A DNA stretch of 64,000 bases from Litsea cubeba (taxonomy: Eukaryota; Streptophyta; Magnoliopsida; Laurales; Lauraceae), in contig CM022947.1 in assembly GCA_012931725.1 (NCBI GenBank), positions 23,921,697 to 23,985,696 of the forward strand. Reading direction: 5' to 3'. Below, in pieces: positions 24,701-36,900 of this stretch. The notes beneath the pieces were generated by a model. It saw nothing but the letters and a program-made list of their open reading frames with translations. It did not search any database and was not told the DNA's origin. Both the position numbers and the translations under genes were made by a program. Position 1 is the stretch's first letter; every line of letters starts with the position of its first letter.

Positions 24701-25566
24701 CTCCGTCCATTTCAATAAATGCTAAACTCTATGGATGTGATGAATATTTGAAGTTTTAAACTTCATGGTTGTTGAATTTTAAGATTATTGGCCATAATGA
24801 TGACATTAATTTGTTAAGTTTAATTGTTTATATCATACATGCCATATTACGAGTTGATTTAGTACTATAAACTAAACAAATCAAATTATATTTTTAAATT
24901 TTAATATTAATAATATTTTTCTATATATAGTTTTAATTTTTTATATTTTCCAAAATTTAACTCCGAGATATATTACCAAAATTCTGAATCGGCCGAAACA
25001 TTTTGGTTTGGAGTCCAAACTGGAATGAGTTCCGAAACGAATTTCTCAACTATAGACCAAACTCTTCGCTGGCGTAGAAAAAGAGCGATTTTTCTTCCAT
25101 TTTGGGTGAGGCCTCTCTTGATTTATTTGTTTGCGATTTGGTCTAGTAAGCGGAAACTGTGTCATTCAAGTTTCTGCTTGCCACCTTAAATTTTCCTCAA
25201 CAAATAGCAGATTTGTTACATATAGAACTTGAAGTGAGCTGACTGTCAATTCTGGAGGCAGTCAATCACTTGTGTGTGAATCTGCCACTCAAAGAAAGCT
25301 TTGGATACTGGCCTTTTTATTCCAGATCTACTTTCCATTTTAATTATTTAGTTTTGCACCTGTTCTCTCTTGCCCATTTGGTGGTGTATGTTTTCTCTAC
25401 GCCAATTATTTTTTCTGCATGTGCATCTCTCTAGTTTTTGTAAGATTTCAGTTGGCCAACCAATATAGTGTTTACTTTGGTAGAATGCTTGTACGAATGG
25501 ATGGTTTCATGATTCAGATGCCAAAGAGCTTCTTACTATGGCTAATGAGGTTAGGTGATATTCCCA

Positions 25567-25657
<91 letters not shown>

Positions 25658-27869
25658 CACATGCGCGCACACATGTGATTGTTCATGTATAGTGTTTTTT
25701 AGATATTTACCTATATATACACGCGCTAGAAAATGCCCAAGCATATTTTAGGAGAAAAACACCCCTCTTAGTAGGAACCACCAGGATGCATGATCATTAT
25801 GGAAGTCCGTTGGATGGAAAGATCTATATGAGACATCCCTGTGTGCAAAATTTAGACTCCATAAGTTCATCCCAACCCTTTGATCCATGACCCTAAAATT
25901 TAATGGTTTTAGAGGCATCATTTTCTTATGATTTCAATTGAGACATACTTGTGTGCAAAATTTAGTTCTCGTTCTGATCTTTCCATCCCCTACTTCCCTA
26001 TAACTGGTATCACCCCAGGTGGGCCCCAAAAAAGCTGTGTATCTCACGGTTGTCTCATTGAAGACATCCTCATGAGAGCCTTTCCCACACATGCACACAT
26101 ACTCAAAACTTTAAATGATAGTAGTTGACACATAATGTAATATGTGAACATCCTCTTGGGGCTCACCTATGATCAATCCAAAACCCCTCTTAAAAAGCAA
26201 ATTTTGCACTCAGTTTGACATCTCACGCTTGTTCAATGTATGTTTGTCATTAGATTGAATAATAAAATGTTTTATTAAAAGTCGTCGAAACTTTGAGCTT
26301 CTTCAATCAAGGGTTAGAATAATCTAATTAGCCTGGGTTTATCTCAACTTAATTCATGATGAGATCTTCCCATCTCTTTATTGCCTATTGATTTGCATTC
26401 ACCTAGGTGACCCAACAAGGAGGTCCCATGTAAGCGTAATTCAAATTGTCCTTGGGTGAAGATTGTCTTTATATACTGATAAAAGAAATGTTACCTTTAT
26501 GTATGTGTGTATATGGCCAAAGCTACAAAAAAACCCATTGATGCAGGTTCTATAGATAGGATGAGGGTTGTTTTTTTATAAACTTTTTATTATTGAAAGA
26601 GGGAGGATGGGTGGGGGCACGTCTAGTCATAGGGTTCCTCACAAGTTCCTAACTCAAAATGGGAATTTTGGTGGTTTTGTGCAAAAGGCCCTATTGTCCT
26701 GTAATTTTTCCTTTTTTAAATGGTGGAATGTGAGACTTGTTTGTAAGTCCTTTAGGTTTTTTTTCTTGCGACAAGAGGATTCTGCGATAGAGACGAGACG
26801 AAAATTGTCCTAATTTTCCATATAGTTGATTTCTATGTTGTTTGGTGCGACACTTTCTCCACGAGTAAAAAAATGAACTAATTTTCCTTGATAGAGAGGA
26901 TTTCAATTTCCTATGAGAGGATTAGGAATGCAGGATTCCTCTCTACCGAGGAAACAAAAATCCTCACATTATGGAATCCTCCCTTTACACAGACACACCC
27001 TTAAGTTATCAAAGTCTCCAAGATGTGTCGGGAGTTTGGTTAGCAAGTTTTCATTCTATTTTCACTCGGATTAGTTGATCAAGAGTGTTAAGATATTTAT
27101 TTATGAAGAAGTACAAAAGGTAGTGTCTAAATTTCTTTGTAACTAAGCATACTACTATTATGCAATGATAAAAGAGGGTCGTATAAATATTAATGTAATT
27201 TGACTATAATGAAATATTAATATAATTTGACCGTTATGAAATATTAGATTTGAGAATTCAAATGGAAGGCTTCCCTTATTTACATTGGTGTGACTCCATT
27301 GGCCTCTTGGTTTGACTTTAAGAGTCATTATAGAATTTTGATCCTATAACTCAGAGAGATCCAAACTGCATCACCCTGGTTTGCTTGTCAAGAAGTGCAC
27401 CTCATTTTTATTCCACATAATGGAGCCTCCAATTGATAAAATAAACTCCCACACTTAGCTACCATCCTATGAATCATTATTCATCCTCATTCATCAATGT
27501 TGGACTGATACACGTTGAACACTGCATCCAAAACTTCCTTTGGTCCCCTTAAAACAATGTTCGTCATCATCGGATAGGTATGATAGTGCACCTAGCCCTT
27601 AGTACAATGCTCATCATCATCAGATGGGTATGATAAATCGCCATGGCATCCATTGTGTTGCTTGGTTTTTGAAATCAACTGAGTTCGTGTTGACTTGGAC
27701 AGGTCTGTCAATCGAGTCTTCAGATGAGGGGGCTCGGGCCCGGCCCTCAAAAAGGCCTTAAAATGAGGGCTTTTGATTCTAAGACAAAGACCTAGGGCCA
27801 GGCTTGGGAATTTTTTTGCACGAGGGCTGAGCTTAGATAGTACTAGGCCCCGCCCGGCCCTGGCTCTCC

Positions 27870-27907
<38 letters not shown>

Positions 27908-30900
27908 CACACTAAAATGCCCTTGTAATAGTCATTTAATAGCAATAAATTGAGAATATGAAGGTAAATTTATACCCCATACCCATTACAAAGTTCCCTA
28001 AAAAACCATACACACGCATACCGGTTCATTTCATCTCTATTTAATTATCTAAGTTATGTATTATACTTAGTGCATAAGCAATAAGTGTTGCACAGTCAAT
28101 CCCATTCTCCAAGTTTTGTTGCTTATTATTTAATCTTTTTATTTGTTTTTATATATTCTTGCTAGTGCAAAAGGGGGTGTACTGTTACTAGGGATGCACC
28201 TTTTGTCAAATCTATGGTATGATCTCATGAGAGAGAAAGAGAGAGGTTGTACCCAATATGGTCGACTGATCATTGTATTTATAGGGTTGATTCGCATTTC
28301 ATGTATAAAGCGTGGTCATTAGAATTGTACGATTCGTATCCCGAATGTTAAGGAAAACGATTCATATCTATGCGACGAATCCCAGTTACAAATGAATTTT
28401 CGGACTCATTTGTGAATCCTACGATTCAATAATCGTTTCATCAAATCTTACGATTCAATAATCGTTTCATCAAATCTTACGATTCAAGTGATTTGGCTAA
28501 GCGAGAATAGCTATAACTAATTAGTTAATATTAATAATATTTTTTTTCTTTTTTCTTTCTTTATTCTTTCTTTCTTTTAGCGCTTTTATTTTTAAAAGTT
28601 TATTTAGTAGTTAACAAAATCTCCTTGTAGCTTTGATAAGGTTTTAAAGATGACTAAAGAACATGCATTTAATTAAAGCATTCAACTGTACGTATAGTGC
28701 TTGTCTATATCTTCTTCTTTTTTTAATCTATTTTGTTTTTTTTCCTTCATGAACATTTTCTTAACTTCGAGAGATAGCCTACCGTGTAAGATTGATGGTT
28801 TAGATTTTATTTTTATTTTTATATTTTGATTTAGAGATAATAAAAGTATATATTGATACTTCAAACTTATTTAACTATTTACACACCATTTATTTCATAT
28901 ATATATATATATTAATATATGTCATGATGTTCTTGGTATAATTGTATGATAGACTTGCTTGTTATTGTATTTATACTGCTATAAATTGGAAAATGGATGG
29001 TTATGAAGAATTACTTTTTTCCTTTTCTTTTAATTTTAAATTATTTTTCATTTTTATTAGAAAAATAAAAAACCCTACGATTCACTATATGATTCGCGAT
29101 TCGATTCGATTCGATTCTTGGGTGTGAACGATTTGCAATACGATTCCGATTTTGAAAACTATGTATACATGTGTAGAATGGAACAGATTCATAATCTAAG
29201 GCTAATTACAGTCAATCTAGCAAATAAAGAAAGAAGGAAATTAATATATACAGATCTTCTAGAAAGAGTATCTCTAGAAACCGTGTGGGCCCGACTATGA
29301 TATCTTGTGGGTAGTGTTTCTTGTACACTTATTCCTCTATGGAGTGACTTGGGATGCCAATTAATTCTTAAAGGTACTTTATATATGCAAAGAATATTCA
29401 TGATATGGGGTAATCCAAATATCATTTTAATTAGAAAATTATAAGTTATAATTTTTTGAAGTCTAAACTAATAGTATCTTTTAAGTGCATTTTTTTTTCT
29501 GACTGAAATCCGACAACAATTAATAGTCAAATTAGTGTCAATTGAAAAAAAAAGCCAATCCATAAAAGGTAGGTGAGTGTAAACAACTTAAATTTCTCAA
29601 TATAAGACCCTGTTGTATACAGTAAAGAGGGCAAAAGAAAAAACAAACTCAAACTGAAATGATTTGGTTTGAGGAAATTCTTATCGAAAGTGCGAGACAA
29701 AAAGGCTCTGTGATACATTTCCTTTTTTGAAAAAATAAATAAAATGGTACATCTAAGATCCAAGTCTCCAAAGCGCATATGACTTTCTCTGATACAAAAA
29801 AAAAAAAAAAAAGGTTTTTAGAGACCCCTATTCTCCAAACGTTTTCTTAGTGGATCCTTTGCAAGAGAAGTTAAACAAGATAATGCTCGGTTGACACTTA
29901 ATGCTTGGTGTCCGGCTAAAAAATAAATAAAAATTGGTTTTCTTGTTTTCAGGCCCTGAGCTCTGGCCTGGCCTTTGAGGGTAGGGTAAGGCAGTGCAGT
30001 GCAGGCCTAGGCAGTGCAGGCCCTCTGAGGGCTTTGCCCACCCAGACCTGGCCTTGCATATATTAAGGGCTGGGTAAGGACAACCCGGGGCTCAGCCCAG
30101 CCGTTTGATAGCTATTGGACTTAACCACCAGTGAGTGGAGTTACCCCGTGATACATATGTGGCCAGTCCTATATGTTTGGGATTTCTTCCCCTACTATAC
30201 TTTTATATGTGTATAGTGTGGGAGGCTATGATGTATATAAAAGTATATGGATACAGACACTGATAACGGGATCGAGGATACGACTCCTCACTTTTGAAAA
30301 CTTAGGACACGGATACGGATGTCTATTTTTTTTTCCTTCTTTATATCACTTTTGAATCAATGAAATAATCTTTGTTTTCGTCCCTTTCCGCATTTTTTAT
30401 GGTGAGAAGTAAGAAAATTAAAATAACTACATGAAATAAAGGATTTCGTAAGTAGGATATGTTAATCTTGTTCCCTAGAAGTATCGGTGTTGTATTAGGT
30501 ACCCATACAAGTTTCATATCGATCCGATACGGATACACTGGGCTTGTACAAGTATCCGGGTATCATAGGTGGGAGGTCTCTAACAAGGTTTTCGGGTGAG
30601 TTTTGGAGATCATAATGAATATTTTTTGCAAGATCAATCATACAATAATCAAGGTTACTGTTCATTCGAACATAAACATTGAGCCTCAAAACCAAATGCA
30701 GCCACCTATAAGAACTTAGATTCATTTAAAATTAATGCACAATGACTATGAGTCCTCAAAATCCATAGTAATAGATAAGTACTTTTTCATATTTTAGAAT
30801 TTTTAATGATTTTTTTTTCACATTATAAGTATTTTATGGGTTTTTGGGTGTGATCTGGTTTGACTTGGCCAAGTAAACTAAACTTGAGGTGACTGACCAT

Positions 30901-33900
30901 GTTGTAGCCCGAGTCTCAGTTTTAGAACCTTGTCCTAGTTTGCCCTCACAGACTGCTTGCACCCCAAGTTCCTACAATTTCCTCCTGCTAAGAGGTACCT
31001 GTCACTGCTTGCATGAGAGTTTAAAGTATAGGCACCTTGCAGGACCCACTTGGATGCGTGGCAATAATGAGGGGATAGTGTGATTAAGAAAAGTCTCATT
31101 ACTGATATAATTTTAGGCAAAAAATCATTTCAATCAGAATCATCATGACCATTGATTTAGGGGTCTTAAATTTAATGGTATCTTAAGTTGCATTTTTCTT
31201 GAAAGTCAATCCAATGGTGAGTAAAATTCAGATCAGTGTCAATTTCGGGTGAATGCAAAATGCCAATTCATGGGGATTTGTGAGGGCGAAGGGGTTGGAT
31301 TGATGAGAGGTGTGCTCCGCGTCGTGCTAAAGTTGAGTTGCAGCCCAAGTCTCAGTTTCAGAACCTTGTCCTAGAGTACCCCCATTGACTGCTTGCACCC
31401 CAAATTCCTACAATTTCCTACTGCTAAGAGGTACCTGTGACTGCTTGCATGAGAGTTTAAAGTATAAGCACCTTGCGGGACCCACTTGGATGCGTGGCAA
31501 TAATGAGGGCATAGTGTGATAAAAAGCAGTCTCATTACTGATATAATTTTAGGCAAAAAATCATTTGAATCAGAATCATCACGACCATTGATTTAGGGGC
31601 CTTAAATTTAATGGTATCTTCAGTTACATTTTTCTTGAAAGTCAATCCAATGGTGGGTAAAATTCAGGTCAGTGTCAATTTAGGGTGAATGCAAAATGCC
31701 AATTCATTGGGGATTTGTTAGGGCGAAAGGGGTTGGATTGATGAGAGGGGTGCCCCACGTCATGCTAAAGTTGTTACCTCTCACAAGCCGAGAAAGGTAT
31801 CTCTCTGCAGAACGGCTGTGTGGTTCTATTACAAGTAACTGGCAAGCTTGTGGACCCTTTCCCTGCACCTACCATTGAATCCACAAACTCCTATGTGACA
31901 CTGGTTCGGTATATGGATGCACATATATACTAGAGAGATTATTTAGAATGGCTGTGTGGCTCTATTACAAGTAACTGGCAAGCTTGTGGGCCCTTTCCCT
32001 TCACCTACCATTGAATCCACAAACTCCTATGTGACACTGGTTTGGTGTATGGATGCACATATATACTAGAGAGATTATTTAGAATCGCTGTGTGGTTCTA
32101 TTACAAGTAACTGGCAAGCTTGTGGGCCCTTTCCCTGCACCTACCATTGAATCCACAAACTCCTATGTGGCACTCATTTGAGTTTTATTCATCTTGGAAT
32201 TGATCATGCAGAAACCATAAAAGGAAGCACTTCATCTAATGGCTAAACATTTTCCAATTTTGAGGCTCTTGAATCAAGGGTTATATTGTAATTAGAGAAA
32301 GAGGAAGAGACGAAGGTTGAAGATAAACCGATACCTCAATAGGAGGATCGTTTGTATATTTATAATAACATTATACCCTAATCAAGGGCAATCAGAATAA
32401 TTAACAATCAATCTCCTAAACTATACAAGGAAATAACAATTAATCTCCTAATCTATACAAGGGAATAAATCAGCATCAAATCAGAACATTATCTAAGTAG
32501 GATCTGATATACAATTGTGTACAAGCCCTTAGGCTGGGCCTAGTGGGCCTGAGCTGGTCCTAGTGGGCCTGAGCCACATTATCTTCTACACTCCCCCTCA
32601 AATTGATGTGGTAATGCAGAAAACAACAATTTGCGAGTGAGTTCATGATGGCGTGGCTTGGGAAGTGCTTTGGTGAAGATATCCGCCAACTGGTTATGAG
32701 TAGAGACATGAGGCAATGTTATCTTCTCAGTGACAACATGCTGACGGATGAAGTGACAATCAAGCTCAATATGCTTCGTCCGTTCATGAAAGACTGGATT
32801 ATTAGCAATTCTGGTAGCACTGGTATTGTCCCCATGAAGAGGTGTAGAATGATCAACAATGATACCGAATTCACAGAGAAGACGGCGAAGCCAGATGATT
32901 TCAGCACTTGCGGACGACATTGCTCGATATTCAGCCTCAGCAAAAGACTTGGACACAGTTGTTTGCTTCTTGCACTTCCATGAAATCAGAGAGTCACCAA
33001 GAAACATACACCAGCCAGTGGTAGATCGCCGAGAATCAGGGCAACCAGCCCAGTCAGCATCGGCATACGCTGATAAGCGCAAAGAAGTATCAGAAGGATA
33101 GAAGAGACCATGAGTAAGAGTGCCTCTAACATAGCGGAGTATACGCAAAGCAGCAGCAAGGTGGGGTTTGTGAGGATTGCTCATAAATTGGCTAACCGTA
33201 TGAACTGCATGAGAAATATCAGGTCGAGTCATAGTTAAGTAGAGCAAACTACCAACTATCCGCCGAAAAATAGAGGGATCATCCAGGGGAAGGCCATCCT
33301 CTGCATTGAGTTTGTTGTTTAATTCCATCGGCGTATCAAAAGTGTGAGCATCATCAAGTCTTGCTGAGGTGATCAAATCGGTAGCATATTTACGCTGATG
33401 GACCCGAATGCCTGATTTGGTACGTGAAAACTCAAGCCCCAAAAAGTATGTGAGAGGACCGAGAACCTTCATTCTGAAGTGGCGAGTGAGATGTGCTTGA
33501 GATCCGTAATGCCTGAAATATCATTGCCACTGATAATCATATCATCAACATAGACTAAAAGGAATGTATAACCCTTCGGTGTGTTAAGTAGTTGTTTGTG
33601 CAGTTTCCTATCACCAATTGGTTTTGGGATTACTGGCTAGCAACTCTGACATGGTATCAGAGCCTGAGGTCTCAAGTTCGAAACCACGCAGGGCAGAAAT
33701 GCCCCATGCCGCGTTGTGTGTTTGTGCGGGCGCAAAATGCGCAGGGCAAAAAGGCCCCATGCCGTGTTATAGTCTTGTGCGGGCGTGTGCTTCGGATCCG
33801 GGCAGTGTCCCGCCCGAGGGGGGGTGTTAAGTAGTTGTTTGTGCAGTTTCCTATCACCAATTGGTTTTGGGATTACTGGCTAGCAACTCTGACACGGTGT

Positions 33901-36900
33901 CCATCTAAGAAATAGTGAACTATCAGAATGACTCTGACGAAACCCAGCTTGAAGAATTGCTGCCCGGAATTTATCAAACCAAGCCCTGGGAGCCTGCTTA
34001 AGTCCATAAAGAGATTTTCGCAACTTGCAAACATGCTGAGGAGGACAAGCATATCCCGGAGGAGGTTTTAAGTAGACAGTCTCTTTCAAGTCGCCATGAA
34101 GAAAAGCATTTTTGACATCCATTTGCCACAGAGGTCAGTTGCGTGCTGCAGCGACACAAAGGAGAGTACGAACAGTGGTCATTTTAGCTACTGGAGCAAA
34201 TGTTTCCTCATAGTCAATGCCATACTCCTGCTTGTAACCTTGCGCAACCAATCGGGCTTTATAGCGATCAAGACTCCCATCAGAGTTAACCTTTACAGAA
34301 TAGATCCATTTACTGCCAATCACAGAGGCGCGTTCAGGAGTCGGTACCAAATCCCATGTGTTGTTTGCTTCTAGCGCAAGCAACTCCTCAGTCATAGCAT
34401 CCTGCCAGTATGCAATCTTCGAAGCCTGTGAATAAGAGGTGGGAATAGAAGCACTATCCAAAGAAGTGAAAAGGGCGGGAAAGCCATATCTGTCAGGAGC
34501 AACAGAAGGACGACTAGAGCGTCGCAGGGGTATGACACTATCAGTAGAGGATGTATGAATACCTGAGGGTGCAGGAGGCAGCATAGGGAGAGGATCAGGA
34601 GTAGGAGGCCCCACTGAAGGAACCGTGTTACGCCGGACATAGACATTGGTAATAGGTGGTGGGTGAGAAGTAGTCGCAGGGAATTGTGGCAGATACGATA
34701 CAGCAACATGATGAGTATCCAAACACAAAGAAAAGAAAGGAATGTGTTCCAAGAAGATCACATTACGAGATATTCGCATGCGTTTCTCGGATTGGTCATA
34801 ACACAGAAATCCCTTGTGTTCACTACTGTAACCCAGGAAGACACATTTGGCAGCTTGAGGTGACAACTTAGTGCACTCTGTAGACGGAAGATGGACAAAG
34901 CATAAACAACCAAAAACACGCAAGTGAGAATATGAAGGGGTATGACCAAATAGAGCTTCATATGGAGTAGTCTTTCCTAGAACAGAGCTAGGATGACGAT
35001 TGAGAAGATACACAGCAGTCTGTGCAGCATCACACCAAAATTTGGGAGGAACTAAGGACTCAAGAAGGAGAGTACGAACAGCTTCAAGAATATGCCTGTT
35101 CTTCCTCTCCGCAACACCATTTTGTTGTGGAGTATGTGGGCAGGATTTTTGGTGAATAATGCCTTTATCAGATAGGAAGGCAGAAAAATCATGGGACATG
35201 TATTCTCCGCCGGAGTCAGACCTAAGGATTTTTATATTTTTCTGAAATTGTGTATGAACCATATTGTAAAACTTTTGGAAAAGAGAAAAGACTTCAGATT
35301 TGAAGCGCATGAAATAAATCCAAGTGAATCGAGAATGATCATCAATAAAGGTTACATAATACTTGAACCCTGTCATACTCAATGTGGGTGCAATTCCCCA
35401 AACATCAGTGTGAATGATATCAAAAGATGATAACGCACGAGAACGATGAATGGGAAAAGGTAAAATATGACTCTTACTCAAACAACACGTTGAACACTTT
35501 GATTGAAGTAAAGAGGACATCATTTTATTATCAATAGTGGGTTCTAAACAACCAATCTTAAACAAAGAAAGTAAATAAGCATTGTTCACATGATCAAGAC
35601 GACTATGCCAGATAGTCCACAATTTATTTAAATTCGGAGAAGAAGAAGAAAATAGGGAATGATGTCCAATGTCCAGCAGAAACAGTCGACCATGTTTACT
35701 CCCCGTCACGATCACCTTCCCAGTTTGCCGCTCCTGTATGACACAACCAGTGGAAGAAAAGTTAATATGGTACCCATCATCAATAAGTTGTCCAACAGAA
35801 AGTAAATTGGCTGATAATTTTGGAACAAAATAGACATTGGAAAGATGGAGGGACTGGCCAGAGACACTAGATAAAGTAATGGTACCAATTCCAGAAATGA
35901 GTAATTGGTCTCCATTAGCAGTAGTTATCTTGTCTTTGCCAAGGTAAGGGTGAGAGGCTGTAAAGCTATGTTCCACAGAAGTCGTGGTTTGATGCTCCTG
36001 AATCTAGAAACCAGGTAGATGGGGTAATGGAGGAAGACCTAGAGATTGAAGAATGAAAAGCAGGAAATGCTAGAGGAGACTGAGTTTGATACCGACCACC
36101 GTTAAAACCCATGGATGCATATGTGGAAGTCACCGTGTTCTGAATCAGTTCTTGAATCTGGGCTGGAGTCATGGATACGGCCCCGGAAGAAGCGCTTCCT
36201 GTGTCAGGCAGAGAAGCTTGAACTTGGAATGCAGTCGGTCGGGGCCCGGTTGAAGGATTTTGCTTCTGCTGGGGTCCATTCTTTCGTTGTAAGCTGCGAC
36301 AATCATCAATAAGATGACCAGAGCGTTTGCAATATCTACACACCAATTTCTTTCGACAGTTCTTGGCCAGATGACCGAAGCTTTTGCACTCATAGCATTG
36401 AGTAGGCTTTTGATTGGGGGCTGCCAAAAGAGCAGACTCAACCTGAAGAGGAGCTAGGAAGGCCTTTGGTTCTTCAAGAATGGCACGCTGAGAGTTGATG
36501 CGAAGTTCGTCTCGAAGGACTTCTTGGAAGCATGTGTCCAGGTTTGCGGTGACTTCTCTATTCATGAGAGCCGACCGAACAGATTCAAATTCGGATCTGA
36601 AATTCATAAGAAATTGGCTGATGTGGGTTTCCTCTTGTAATTTAAGAGCCTCAGACAGAAACCCAGCAGACACTGACTGAATTATCATAGCATCCCTCTC
36701 AGTCCATAAGGTGAGAAATCCATTGTAGTACTCCTGTACAGATTTATCGCCTTGACTGAATTTTGCAATTTCACTATCTAGTTGAAATTTGTGAGCTTTA
36801 TTTGTTTGATGATAAACATTCTTGAGATGACCCCACATGTCAGATGCAGTAGTATATGCTTGAAGAGCAATGGCAAGAGAAGGGTCAATGGAGTTAAGAA

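Larger units (their letters stand above)
32579..35990 (-). pseudogene. Copia pol: protease end, integrase, reverse transcriptase, RNase H
   Basis: The first open block (35976-34138) holds the integrase: zinc-binding WHSRLDH...CSTC, catalytic Asp in HTDVWG, SDSGGEY, and Glu in QQNGVAERKNRH. It then enters reverse transcriptase (GSKWIYSVK, ETFAPVAKMTTVRTLL). A stop codon replaces a Trp-type codon at 34135-34137. The frame resumes (MDVKNAFLHGD, LYGLKQAPRAWF), is split by the TRIM at 33577-33899, continues with YVDDM near 33545, and is shifted by a missing base near 33500. It ends with RNase H (DADWAGC, SFAEAEYRAM, HGDNTSA) and ADIFTKALP. All core catalytic motifs are still recognisable, so the decay is recent. 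Confidence 0.92.

Noticed and set aside
25419..25751. Open frame with Ser-Leu and Thr-His runs over exon 4
   Set aside because: This is a microsatellite artefact in another frame. The conserved frame is the 22-codon exon bounded by AG and GT.
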